Of a stretch of 64,000 nt of DNA, positions 36,309 through 45,193 are shown one piece after another. A program made the position numbers and the translations under genes. The notes under the pieces were generated by a model, which saw nothing but the letters and a program-made list of their open reading frames with translations, was not told the DNA's origin and ran no database searches. Position 1 is the first letter of the stretch; each line of letters opens with the position of its first letter. Source of the DNA: Gordonia namibiensis NBRC 108229 (GTDB taxonomy: Bacteria > Actinomycetota > Actinomycetes > Mycobacteriales > Mycobacteriaceae); contig NZ_BAHE01000011.1 of assembly GCF_000298235.1 (NCBI RefSeq), positions 62,001 to 126,000 on the forward strand, given 5' to 3'.

Positions 36309-37141
36309 CGATCGGTCCCCTTGTCCTTCGTCGACTGTGGGTCTGCTGGTGTCTTGCCGGAACTCCGGTCGCGGGAGACGGCCCCTTCGGCCTCCACCTC
36401 GACGGCGCGCATGTGGGCGCCGCGCGGCATGCTGACCATGGCCGCGACGGCGAGCGCGATGTGGTGTGGTTCGAGGAAATTGCCGTGGCGCGCCAGACCG
36501 TGCTTGATCCAGTCGTTGAGCATGTCCTCGGTGGTCTTCGGATCGAGGTTCATGCCCATGCCGGTCAGGGTCTGGCCCGGCCGGACCACGCCCGCGCGCA
36601 CGCCGGTGCCCTCGAGTTCGAGCTGGATGGTCGCCACCAGTCCGTCGATTCCCGACTTCGCCGCCACATAGGCCGACGACCAGGGTCGCGGGTGGAGCAC
36701 GACATCGGAGCCGATGAAGACGAAATCGCCGCGCGCACGGTCGATCATGCCGCCGATGACCGCGCGGTAGATGCGGTAGGCGCCGGTGAGGTGGATGTTG
36801 ACCTGGTCGGCGAAATGCTCCGGGCTCGTCTCATAGGAGAGCCCGACCGCGAGGTCTCCGGCGCCGGCGACCACGATCTCGAGTTCACCGAGGGCGGCCT
36901 CCGCCTTCGCCACGCAGTCGACGACCGACTGTTCGTCGGTCACGTCGAGCGGCACCGCGACCGCTTCGCCACCCGCCGCGATGATCTTGTCGGCGAGTTC
37001 CTGCAGCTTCTCGACGCGCCGGGCCGCGAGGGCAACCGGATGGCCGGCGGCGGCGAGGTGTTCGGCGGTTGCCGCGCCGATACCCGAGGACGCTCCTGCG
37101 ACGAGGACCGGTCGACGCTCGGGGTGGGGACGAAAAGCCAT
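36305..37141 (-). CDS. Short-chain dehydrogenase of the CYP51 locus
   Basis: 278 residues, the equivalent of M. tuberculosis Rv0765c by position. Cofactor loop GASSGIG; catalytic Y and K in YVAAK. In place of NNAG it has VAGAG. It has a longer, charged C-terminal tail. It overlaps the P450 upstream by one base. Confidence 0.9.
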   Translation of the reverse strand: MAFRPHPERRPVLVAGASSGIGAATAEHLAAAGHPVALAARRVEKLQELADKIIAAGGEAVAVPLDVTDEQSVVDCVAKAEAALGELEIVVAGAGDLAVGLSYETSPEHFADQVNIHLTGAYRIYRAVIGGMIDRARGDFVFIGSDVVLHPRPWSSAYVAAKSGIDGLVATIQLELEGTGVRAGVVRPGQTLTGMGMNLDPKTTEDMLNDWIKHGLARHGNFLEPHHIALAVAAMVSMPRGAHMRAVEVEAEGAVSRDRSSGKTPADPQSTKDKGTDR

Positions 37142-38388
37142 CAGCGCACCGTCACTTTCACGGGGAGTTCGGCGAAACCGCGCACGTTGACCGAGTGCAC
37201 CCGGACCGCCTTGTCGATGTCGATGTCGACCGCGCGGATCGACCGGATCACCTCGCCGAGACCGATGTTGGCCTCCAGACGGGCGAGGTGGGCGCCGAGG
37301 CAGAAGTGCGCACCGAGGCCGAAGCTCATCAGTGCCTGCCCGTTGTCGCGCCCGATGTCGTACTTGTCGGCGTCCGGACCGAAGACCTCTTCGTCGCGGT
37401 TCGCCGAGCCGACGAGGAGGAGCACGCGGTCGCCGGCCGGGATGACGTGATCACCGTAGGGAGCGTCCTCGAGCACGCGACGCACGACGATCTGCGTCGA
37501 ATTGTCGTAGCGGAGCGTCTCCTCGGTCCACTGCGGGACCGCGACCTCCGGGTCGGCGAACACCTTGGCCAGCTCGTCGGGATTGCGCCAGCCCCAATAC
37601 AGGGCATTGGCAAGGAGTTTGGTGGTCGTCTCGTTGCCCGCGACCACCATCAGCACCATGAAGCCGACGATCTCGTCCTCGGTGAGCTTGATCCTCTCAC
37701 CGGTCTCGTCGTCGTCGATCTCGGCCTCGATCAGCGCCGAGACCAGATCCTCGCCGGGGTTCTTCCGACGGTCGGCTATGAGTTCCGAATAGTACTTGTG
37801 CAGTTCGATGTACGCGTAGATCGCGGCCTCGGGGATGTCGAGGACGCCGTCCTCGCGGTGGAGCAGCAGATCGGACTGGTGACGCAGGTGCGTGCGGTCG
37901 GCCTCGGGGACGCCCAGCAGCTCGGAGACCACGTCCATCGGCAGGAGCGCGGCGAAGTCGTGGACGTAGTCGAACTCGCCCATGTCGAGGCACTTGCTCC
38001 AGTGCTGGTGGGTGAGCGCCGTGATCCGGCCGGTGAGGTCGTTGACCCGGCGCGGTGTGAAACCCTTCGACACCAGCTTGCGGATCCGCATGTGCTTCGG
38101 GTCGTCCATGGCGAGGAAGGACATCGACTTGTGCGCGTCGGGTCCGTACGCCGACGGGTCCATCGACACGCCCCAGCTGTTCGAGAATCGTTGCACGTCA
38201 CGGAATCCTGCTCGGACGTCGGCGTGGTTCGCCAGCGCCCAGAAATTCATCTCGGCGTTGTAGTAGACCGGCGACTCCCGGCGGAGTCGCGCATAGGTCG
38301 GATACGGATCCTCGTGAAAGTCGTAGGCATACGGGTCGAAGGGGAGCGCTCGCTCCATCCCCGGCACCGATGTCGTTTCGGTCATCAC
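37141..38388 (-). CDS. Cytochrome P450, CYP123-like
   Basis: 415 residues. I-helix VVAGNETTT, K-helix EETLR, haem loop FGLGAHFCLG with Cys363. Its place between the TetR and the CYP51 genes matches M. tuberculosis cyp123 (Rv0766c). Substrate unknown. It is coupled to the TetR stop (ATGA). Confidence 0.9.
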   Translation of the reverse strand: MMTETTSVPGMERALPFDPYAYDFHEDPYPTYARLRRESPVYYNAEMNFWALANHADVRAGFRDVQRFSNSWGVSMDPSAYGPDAHKSMSFLAMDDPKHMRIRKLVSKGFTPRRVNDLTGRITALTHQHWSKCLDMGEFDYVHDFAALLPMDVVSELLGVPEADRTHLRHQSDLLLHREDGVLDIPEAAIYAYIELHKYYSELIADRRKNPGEDLVSALIEAEIDDDETGERIKLTEDEIVGFMVLMVVAGNETTTKLLANALYWGWRNPDELAKVFADPEVAVPQWTEETLRYDNSTQIVVRRVLEDAPYGDHVIPAGDRVLLLVGSANRDEEVFGPDADKYDIGRDNGQALMSFGLGAHFCLGAHLARLEANIGLGEVIRSIRAVDIDIDKAVRVHSVNVRGFAELPVKVTVR

Positions 38389-38966
38389 TTCTCCATCAGT
38401 AGATGTGCTGCGGCAACAAGTCTTTCGGAGGTCTGCTCGTAGGTCATGTGGCCCATGCCGGCGTAGACGAGGCCGCCGGAGTAGATCATCTCCAGGGCGT
38501 CGAGCAGCGGTCCGGGGTTCTCCGGGTCCACCTCGAGCGCGGCTGCGAGGCGTCGGCGGATGAACACACCGATGCGCACGCGGAGGTGCTCGACGTCGGG
38601 ATCGGTACCCAACAGCGCAACGGTGACCGCCCCGCCGAGCTGCCCCTCGCCGGCGACGACCAGTGCGACCTCGCGGAGCACCTGGGCGACCCGCTCGGCG
38701 GGCGTCGCAGAGGGGTCGGGTTCGGAGACACCCGCGGACAGCCGACGCCAGAACACCTCGGCGACAAGATGACTCTTCGAGGAGAAGTAGGTGTACGCCG
38801 TGGCGGGCGCGACCCCCGCGAGCTTGGCCACCGAGCGCACGGTGAGCCCGTCGAACCCCTCGGCGTTCAACACGTCCACCGCCGCATCCGTGAGTCGCGC
38901 GACCGTCTCGGCCTGCTGCTGTGTCAGTCGGCGACGTGTGGATTCCTGGGACACGGGGCTGGACAT
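38385..38966 (-). CDS. TetR regulator of the CYP51 locus
   Basis: 193 residues from the ATG at 38966; a GTG nine bases upstream is an alternative start. The helix-turn-helix is AKLAGVAPATAYTYFSSKSH. The counterpart is Rv0767c. It starts the minus operon of eight genes and probably controls the divergent AldA operon too, through the short shared promoter. Confidence 0.88.
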   Translation of the reverse strand: MSSPVSQESTRRRLTQQQAETVARLTDAAVDVLNAEGFDGLTVRSVAKLAGVAPATAYTYFSSKSHLVAEVFWRRLSAGVSEPDPSATPAERVAQVLREVALVVAGEGQLGGAVTVALLGTDPDVEHLRVRIGVFIRRRLAAALEVDPENPGPLLDALEMIYSGGLVYAGMGHMTYEQTSERLVAAAHLLMEK

Positions 38967-38985
38967 GTGAGCCACGCTACACTAG

Positions 38986-39005
38986 GTTTGAACGCGAGTC
39001 CAGAC
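38986..39005. promoter_or_regulatory. Candidate TetR operator between the two CYP51-locus operons
   Basis: GTTTGAACGCGAGTCCAGAC is an imperfect 20-base palindrome (7 of 10 pairs). It sits in the 64-base gap between the TetR and AldA starts, the only place that can serve both operons. Confidence 0.4.
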
Positions 39006-39030
39006 ACCTGTCCAGATGGAGTTCCAGCTC

Positions 39031-40497
39031 ATGCCCCTTCGCCCCGAATCCGCGTCGGACCTGTTGATCGACGGCAAACTCACCCCCGGCAGCGGTGGTG
39101 TCTTCGACGTCGTCAATCCGGCGACCGAGGAGGTCATCGGGCAGGCCGCCGAGGCCACCGCGGCCGACATGGACGCCGCGATCGCCGCCGCTCGCACCGC
39201 TTTCGACACCACCGACTGGTCGCGCGACCACGCCTTCCGCGCCCGCTGCCTCCGCCAGCTCCGCGACGCCCTGCTCGCCCATGCCGACGAGTTCCGGGAG
39301 CTGACGATCGCCGAGGTCGGTTGCCCGTCGTTCCTCACCCACGGCCCGCAGTTCGAGGGCCCCGTCACCGACCTCGGCTACTTCGCCGACCTCGCCGAGA
39401 GTTATGAGTGGACCCGCGATCTCGGCACCGCGAAGCCGATGGGCATCAAGAACCATCGTGAGCTGCGGTCGGAGGCGATCGGCGTCGTCGGCGCGATCAC
39501 CCCGTGGAACTTCCCGCACCAGATCAACTTCGCCAAGATCGGACCAGCCCTCGCCGCCGGATGCACCGTCGTCCTCAAGCCCGCACCCGACACCCCGTGG
39601 TGCGCCGCGCTGGTCGGCAAGGTCGTCGCCGAGGAGACCGACTTCCCACCCGGCGTGCTCAACATCGTCACCTCGACCGACCACCGGCTCGGTGAGCAAC
39701 TCAGCACCGACCCCCGCGTCGACCTCGTCTCCTTCACCGGCTCCACCGCGACCGGCAAGAAGGTGATGGCGGCCGCGTCGGAGTCGCTGAAGAAGGTGTT
39801 CCTCGAGCTGGGCGGCAAGTCCGCGTTCATCGTGCTCGACGACGCCGACATCGGTTCCGCCTGCGCGATGGCCGCTTTCAACGTCGTCACCCACGCCGGC
39901 CAGGGGTGTGCGATCACCACCCGACTGGTGGTCCCCCGCACCGCGCTCGACGAGGCGATCACCGCGACCCGCGATGCACTGGCAGGCCTCCCGGCCGGGG
40001 ACCCGACGAGTTCGGGGACCATCTGCGGGCCGCTGATCTCCGAGCGTCAGCGTCAGCGCGTCGAGTCCTACATCGAACTCGCGAAGCAGGAGGGCGGGAC
40101 GATCGAGATCGGCGGGGGCCGCCCGAACGACAAGCCCAAGGGCTTCTTCGTCGAACCGACGCTCATCTCCGGACTCGACAACTCGGCACGCGTCGCTCAG
40201 GAGGAGATCTTCGGCCCGGTGCTGGTGATCATCGCCCACGACGGCGACGACGACGCCATCCGCATCGCGAACGACTCCCCCTACGGACTGTCGGGCATGG
40301 TCTACGGCACCGACGAGGACCGGATCAACAAGGTGGTCAACGGTGTTCGCACCGGGACCATGGGCGTCAACGGCGGCATCTGGTACTCCGCCGACGTCCC
40401 GTTCGGCGGCTACAAACAGTCCGGCATCGGTCGCGAGATGGGCGTCGCCGGATTCGAGGAATACCTGGAGACCAAGGCCGTCGCCCGGCCCGCCTAG
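39031..40497 (+). CDS. aldA: Aldehyde dehydrogenase (AldA, Rv0768-like)
   Basis: 488 residues. PWNFPHQIN, E259 in LELGGKSA, catalytic C293 in GQGCAIT. The ATG at 39031 has GGAG nine bases upstream; an in-frame ATG at 39016 has no ribosome site. It heads the five-gene plus operon, with the order of M. tuberculosis Rv0768-Rv0771. Confidence 0.92.
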   Translation: MPLRPESASDLLIDGKLTPGSGGVFDVVNPATEEVIGQAAEATAADMDAAIAAARTAFDTTDWSRDHAFRARCLRQLRDALLAHADEFRELTIAEVGCPSFLTHGPQFEGPVTDLGYFADLAESYEWTRDLGTAKPMGIKNHRELRSEAIGVVGAITPWNFPHQINFAKIGPALAAGCTVVLKPAPDTPWCAALVGKVVAEETDFPPGVLNIVTSTDHRLGEQLSTDPRVDLVSFTGSTATGKKVMAAASESLKKVFLELGGKSAFIVLDDADIGSACAMAAFNVVTHAGQGCAITTRLVVPRTALDEAITATRDALAGLPAGDPTSSGTICGPLISERQRQRVESYIELAKQEGGTIEIGGGRPNDKPKGFFVEPTLISGLDNSARVAQEEIFGPVLVIIAHDGDDDAIRIANDSPYGLSGMVYGTDEDRINKVVNGVRTGTMGVNGGIWYSADVPFGGYKQSGIGREMGVAGFEEYLETKAVARPA

Positions 40498-40519
40498 TAC
40501 CCACACAGAAAGCAGGACA

Positions 40520-41260
40520 ATGAGTTCCAAGCGTTTCGAGAACAAGACCGTCATCGTGACCGGGGCCGCGGGCGGTATCGGTGAGGCCTATGCGCGGGCA
40601 CTGGCCGCGGAGGGCGCCAACGTCGTGGTCGCCGACCTCGCCGACGAGAAGGGCAAGCAGGTAGCCGCCGACATCGGTGGCCTTTACGTCAGCACCGACG
40701 TCGCCGACGAGGAGTCGGCGAAGGCTCTCGCCCAGGCGACGGTCGACGCCTACGGTTCGATCGACGGCCTGGTCAACAACGCCGCCATCTACGGCGGCAT
40801 GAAGCTCGACTTCCTCATCACCGTGCCGTGGGACTACTACAAGAAGTTCATGAGCGTGAACCTCGACGGTGCGCTCAATGTGACCCGCGCGATCTACCCG
40901 CACATGACGAACGGCGGCGGCGCGATCGTCAACCAGTCCTCCACCGCAGCATGGCTGTACAGCGGTTTCTACGGTCTGGCAAAGGTCGGCGTCAACGGCC
41001 TGACGCAGCAGCTCGCCACCGAGCTCGGCGGGCAGAACATCCGCGTCAACGCCATCGCACCCGGCCCCATCGACACCGAGGCCACGCGCACGACCACTCC
41101 CAAGGAGATGGTCGCCGACATCGTGAACCGCCTACCCCTCAAGCGTTTCGGCACGCCTGAGGACCTCGTCGGCATGTGCCTGTTCCTGCTGTCCGACGAG
41201 GCCGGCTGGATCACGGGGCAGATCTTCAACGTCGACGGTGGACAGGTCATCCGGTCATGA
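40520..41260 (+). CDS. Short-chain dehydrogenase (Rv0769-like)
   Basis: 246-residue SDR with GAAGGIGEAYA, NNAA, catalytic S and a YGLAK site. It starts 22 bases after aldA; the longer frame back to 40343 is an aldA shadow. It overlaps the following gene by ATGA. Confidence 0.9.
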   Translation: MSSKRFENKTVIVTGAAGGIGEAYARALAAEGANVVVADLADEKGKQVAADIGGLYVSTDVADEESAKALAQATVDAYGSIDGLVNNAAIYGGMKLDFLITVPWDYYKKFMSVNLDGALNVTRAIYPHMTNGGGAIVNQSSTAAWLYSGFYGLAKVGVNGLTQQLATELGGQNIRVNAIAPGPIDTEATRTTTPKEMVADIVNRLPLKRFGTPEDLVGMCLFLLSDEAGWITGQIFNVDGGQVIRS

Positions 41261-42138
41261 GCGAGGACACCCCGATCCGCCTGGGGTATGTCGGCCTCGG
41301 CAACATCGGCGGCCCGATGGCCGGCAGCCTCGCCGCGTGGCCGGGCGGTCTCACCGTGTTCGACCTGTCCGACGAGGCGATCGCGAAGGTCGTCGACAAG
41401 GGCGCGAAGGCGGCCGGTTCGCTCGCCGAACTCGCTTCCGGCGCCGACATCATCGGGATCTGCGTTCTGAACGACGAGCAGGTCCGGTCGGTGGTCGCCG
41501 GTCCCGACGGCCTCCTGTCGACGGCCCGCCCGGGCACCATCATCACCGTCCACTCGACGATCGGTCCGGAGACCGCGATCGATCTCGCGAAACAGTGCGC
41601 CGAACGGGATGTCATCCTGCTCGACGCCCCGATCTCCGGCGGCGCGATGGGCGCGGCGTCGGGACGGCTGGCGATCATGGTCGGCGGCCCGCGCGAGGCC
41701 TACGAGAAGCTGAAGGAACCCTTCCGGCTCACCTCGGACATGCTCGTGCACGCGGGAGTCGAGGTCGGCGCGGGCACGAAGATGAAGCTCGCCCGCAACC
41801 TCCTGCACTTCATCTCGTTCACCGCCACCACCGAGGCGGCTCGTCTCGCCGAGGCCGCCGGGCTCGACATCACCAAGCTGGGCAAGGTCGTTCGGCACAC
41901 CGACGCCATCACCGGCGGTGCCGGCGCGATCATGCTGCGGGAGACCACGGCGACGCTCGACGCCGACGATCCGTGGTACGGCATCTTCACCGGCGTTCGT
42001 ACACTGGGCGAGAAGGACCTGTCGTTGGCACTCGCACTCGCCGACGACCTCGGCGTCGATCTGCCCCTCGGCCAGATCGCACTCCGCGAGCTGGCCCCCG
42101 GACTCGGTGTCCCCCATCTCGAAGGAGAAACCGCATGA
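41257..42138 (+). CDS. 6PGDH / 3-hydroxyisobutyrate dehydrogenase-like protein (Rv0770-like)
   Basis: 293 residues. Rossmann GYVGLGNIGGPMA, the substrate stretch DAPISGGAMGA and the catalytic lysine in GTKMKLARNLL. A beta-hydroxyacid dehydrogenase of unknown substrate. Coupled on both sides by ATGA overlaps. Confidence 0.88.
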   Translation: MSEDTPIRLGYVGLGNIGGPMAGSLAAWPGGLTVFDLSDEAIAKVVDKGAKAAGSLAELASGADIIGICVLNDEQVRSVVAGPDGLLSTARPGTIITVHSTIGPETAIDLAKQCAERDVILLDAPISGGAMGAASGRLAIMVGGPREAYEKLKEPFRLTSDMLVHAGVEVGAGTKMKLARNLLHFISFTATTEAARLAEAAGLDITKLGKVVRHTDAITGGAGAIMLRETTATLDADDPWYGIFTGVRTLGEKDLSLALALADDLGVDLPLGQIALRELAPGLGVPHLEGETA

Positions 42139-42524
42139 CCCGATCCAACATCTCCGACGAAGCACCCGACGAGGTGCGCAAGCGCGGTCTCAAGCGGATG
42201 TCGGAGGTCTACGGCTGGGAGATGAGCGACGGCCCCGGCGACTACTTCGCGCACACCGCCGATCAGGTGTTCGCCAACGTGTGGGCGCGCGAGGGCCTCT
42301 CCGACCGGGATCGGCGACTCATCCTGCTCGGCGCTCTGGCAGCGAGCAACAACATCGACGTCGCCGAGATCCAGGCCGGCGCCGCACTCGGCAACGGCGA
42401 ACTGACGCCCGAGCAGCTCGAGGAGATCAGCCTCTTCCTCTGCTACTACATCGGCTGGCCCCAGGGAACCAAGATGCACTTCATGTTCGGTGAGGTCATC
42501 AAGAAGCACCGGAAGCAGAAGTGA
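42135..42524 (+). CDS. Carboxymuconolactone decarboxylase-like protein (Rv0771-like)
   Basis: 129 residues of the CMD/AhpD helical family, without the CxxC of peroxidase-type members. Likely a decarboxylase or isomerase-like step. ATGA overlap with the dehydrogenase upstream, GTGA with the next gene. Confidence 0.85.
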   Translation: MTRSNISDEAPDEVRKRGLKRMSEVYGWEMSDGPGDYFAHTADQVFANVWAREGLSDRDRRLILLGALAASNNIDVAEIQAGAALGNGELTPEQLEEISLFLCYYIGWPQGTKMHFMFGEVIKKHRKQK

Positions 42525-43879
42525 ACCAACAGATCACGTTTCGACCCCTGTCCGACGGCAAGGGCTCCTCACTCCTGAGCGCCTCGCCGCTCCCCGACCT
42601 CGCGGCCGCCGGATACACCGACACCGAGTACGCGGCGTCGGGAGTTGCCCGTCGCCTCGTCGGCGACGCCGACGCCGACGCCCCGCCGGCCGAGTTCACG
42701 ACCCGGCTCGTCGTCCGACGCCCCGCCGACGCCGCAGCGTTCAACGGCTGCGTCGTCGTCGAGTGGCTCAACGTGAGCAGCGGCAGCGATGCCGCACCGG
42801 AGTACTCGTATCTCGCCGCCGAGCTGGTGCGTGCCGGCTACGCCTGGGTGGGGGTGTCGGCGCAGTACGTCGGCATCGAGGGCGGCGCCGGATCGGTGGG
42901 CGTCGCCACCGGTGAACCCCAGAGCCTCGCCGCCAAGGACCCCGATCGCTATGCCGGGCTGCATCATCCCGGCGATGCGTACTGCTACGACATCTTCCGT
43001 TCGATCGGCCTCGCGGTCCGCGGTGACCACTCCGGCGAGACCCCGACCCCGGACCACCCGCTCGCCGGGCTGGCCGTCGGCTCGGTGCTCGCGGTCGGCG
43101 AATCCCAGTCCGCGATGGCCCTGACCACCTACGCGAATACCGTTGCAGGCGACGGAGATTTCGACGGGTTCCTCATCCACAGCCGTGCCGCTGCAGGGTT
43201 GCCCGCGGGCGAGGTCGGCACCGGCATCGACGTGAGCACCGTGTTCAGCGGCGAACCCACCACGATCCGCACCGATCTCGACGCACCGGTCCTCGTCGTG
43301 CAGACCGAGACCGATGTGCTGACCAACTTCCGCTACCACCTGGTGCGCCAGCCGGACACCGACCGTCTACGCGTCTGGGAGATCGCCGGCACGTCACATG
43401 CCGATCTGCATCAGATCGGCGACTTCGAGGAATTCCTCGGCTGTCCCGACCCGGTGAACCGCGGGCAGCAGCGCTTCGTGCTGCGCGCCGGACTCCGCCA
43501 CCTCCGCGCCTGGGCCGACGGCGGGGATCCGCCACCGTCCGCCGACCCGTTACGTCTACGCGGCGTGACGACTCCCGAGCCCGAGTTCGAGGTCGACGAC
43601 ATCGGCAACGTCCTCGGCGGCGTCCGCACCCCGTGCGTCGACGCACCGACCCAGGTGCTGAGCGGTGTTGTTCCCGAGCCGATCTCGCGGATCTGCCTGC
43701 TCTTCGGGTCGACCCACCCGGTGCCGGAACACCTCCTCGCCGAACGCTACGGAACCCGCGACGAATACGAGAAGCACTACCGCGACGCCGCCGACGCGGC
43801 CATCGCCGCAGGGTTCGTACTCGTTGAAGACCGCGACGAACTGATCGCCGACGCACATCCGGAGTCGGTGCCCGAGTAG
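42521..43879 (+). CDS. Alpha/beta-hydrolase domain protein (Abhydrolase_10-like)
   Basis: 452 residues. VVEWLNVSSGSDAAPE near residue 83, and the nucleophile elbow GESQS near residue 193, with IAGTSHAD as the likely His region. It is a large esterase-like family of unknown substrate. It is not in the M. tuberculosis CYP51 locus as I recall it, so it may be an addition here. It starts at GTG overlapping the CMD stop. Confidence 0.75.
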   Translation: MNQQITFRPLSDGKGSSLLSASPLPDLAAAGYTDTEYAASGVARRLVGDADADAPPAEFTTRLVVRRPADAAAFNGCVVVEWLNVSSGSDAAPEYSYLAAELVRAGYAWVGVSAQYVGIEGGAGSVGVATGEPQSLAAKDPDRYAGLHHPGDAYCYDIFRSIGLAVRGDHSGETPTPDHPLAGLAVGSVLAVGESQSAMALTTYANTVAGDGDFDGFLIHSRAAAGLPAGEVGTGIDVSTVFSGEPTTIRTDLDAPVLVVQTETDVLTNFRYHLVRQPDTDRLRVWEIAGTSHADLHQIGDFEEFLGCPDPVNRGQQRFVLRAGLRHLRAWADGGDPPPSADPLRLRGVTTPEPEFEVDDIGNVLGGVRTPCVDAPTQVLSGVVPEPISRICLLFGSTHPVPEHLLAERYGTRDEYEKHYRDAADAAIAAGFVLVEDRDELIADAHPESVPE

Positions 43880-43892
43880 ACGAAACCCCGCC

Positions 43893-43985
43893 GAAATCCG
43901 CCCCCGAAAAGCACCCTGTGCAGCGGCGCCGGCGACATATCGTCGCCGGCACTCGCCTGGAGGGTGGTTATCGGGGGCGGATTTC
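43893..43985. repeat. Nested palindromic element, copy 2
   Basis: Three nested stems: a perfect 15-bp outer stem (43893-43907 and 43971-43985), a CACCCT/AGGGTG pair, and a 9-bp inner stem (43928-43936 and 43942-43950) around ATATC. It lies between two convergent gene ends and probably ends both transcripts. The core CGACATATCGTCG and the GGTTATCGG edge recur in copy 1 at 25.4 kb. Confidence 0.75.
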
Positions 43986-44020
43986 AGACGCGCTTTTCAG
44001 GAGCGCATTTCAGACCAGGC

Positions 44021-45193
44021 TCAGAACGCCGCGCGCTTGCCTTCCTCGGCCGGTCCTGCGGGGCGGGCGGGTTCGCTGAGGAAACCGTCCGTCGCGTGCC
44101 GAATGCCGGTCGAGATGGCGTGGCCGACATGGCTTCCGGGGTACCAGTGGATACGGCCACCCCAGTGTTCGTGGAGTTGTTGTGCCGCCGACACCCAGGT
44201 CACGCGGTCGTTGAGAGCCGCGACGACCATCCGACGATCCGGCGGCGCGATCGGCGTGACCCGCAGCGGGCTGATCACACTGGCGACCTCGCGTACCGAC
44301 TCGTCGCGCATCAACGACGCCAGGTGCTCACCCTTGGGTCCGCCGCGGGACATGTGGTGGGCCAGCGTCGCGTGCATGTCCAGCATCGGCACCACCGCGA
44401 GGACGGTGGCGACCCGCGGATCCATCGAAGCGACCAGCGCGGCGATCGGCCCGCCGAGAGATGTTCCGGCGATGGCGATCTCGGCAGGTTCGTGCTGCTC
44501 GATCCAGGAGATCAACGACCGGATCTCGGCGACGGCGCGGATGGTGATGAGCGTGTTCACCAGCGGGTCGAAACCCGGGTACGACACCGTCGGCACGCGC
44601 CGACCGCCGTGTGCGGGCAGCACCGGGAAGGCGACGTCGTAGCCGAGCTTCTTGTGCAGGTGGGCCGCCCGGAAGGCGTAGAGATCGTCAGGCCGGCCCT
44701 GCGCCGCTCCGTGCACCCAGATCAGCCACCGGGCCCCAGACCGGTTCTTGGTCATCACCCGGACCGACGAGATGCCATCGGCATACGGGTCCAGTGACGC
44801 CACCGACGCCGGCAGCTTCGCGTCGACGGAGTAGTCGATGTGCTCGAAAGACGTGGTTCCGAAGATCTTGCGATCGCGCGACAGGATGCGGGGCGGACCC
44901 GGATCCCGGTGTACCCCGGCAGGTCCGAGGCGTACGAACTCGTCGGCGACGTCGGCGCACCGCGCCACCATCTCCTCGACCGACTCCATCGGCGGGATGT
45001 CCCGGATCACGGAGTTGATCGCGATGAACATCTCGTCGATCGCGGTCTCACCGACCTGTCGCGGTCCGCAGCCGGCAGCCGGGATACCCGTTTCCGGATT
45101 CCCTCGTCTCGCGGCCAGCGAGCTGCCGATCGCGCGGGGCAGTACGCCCGCGAACAATCCCAGCCGGGCGCGCTCGGTCTCCCAGTCGATCAA
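44021..45193 (-). CDS. Alpha/beta hydrolase (LipO-like position)
   Basis: 390 residues. Oxyanion WVHGAAQG near residue 179 and nucleophile GTSLGG near residue 266; the late His is in GSHVGHA. It ends the lipid operon of acyltransferase, FadD12-like, WS/DGAT, and hydrolase. This gene set matches M. tuberculosis Rv1425-Rv1428c, where LipO has this place. It overlaps the WS/DGAT stop (ATGA). Confidence 0.8.
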   Translation of the reverse strand: MIDWETERARLGLFAGVLPRAIGSSLAARRGNPETGIPAAGCGPRQVGETAIDEMFIAINSVIRDIPPMESVEEMVARCADVADEFVRLGPAGVHRDPGPPRILSRDRKIFGTTSFEHIDYSVDAKLPASVASLDPYADGISSVRVMTKNRSGARWLIWVHGAAQGRPDDLYAFRAAHLHKKLGYDVAFPVLPAHGGRRVPTVSYPGFDPLVNTLITIRAVAEIRSLISWIEQHEPAEIAIAGTSLGGPIAALVASMDPRVATVLAVVPMLDMHATLAHHMSRGGPKGEHLASLMRDESVREVASVISPLRVTPIAPPDRRMVVAALNDRVTWVSAAQQLHEHWGGRIHWYPGSHVGHAISTGIRHATDGFLSEPARPAGPAEEGKRAAF

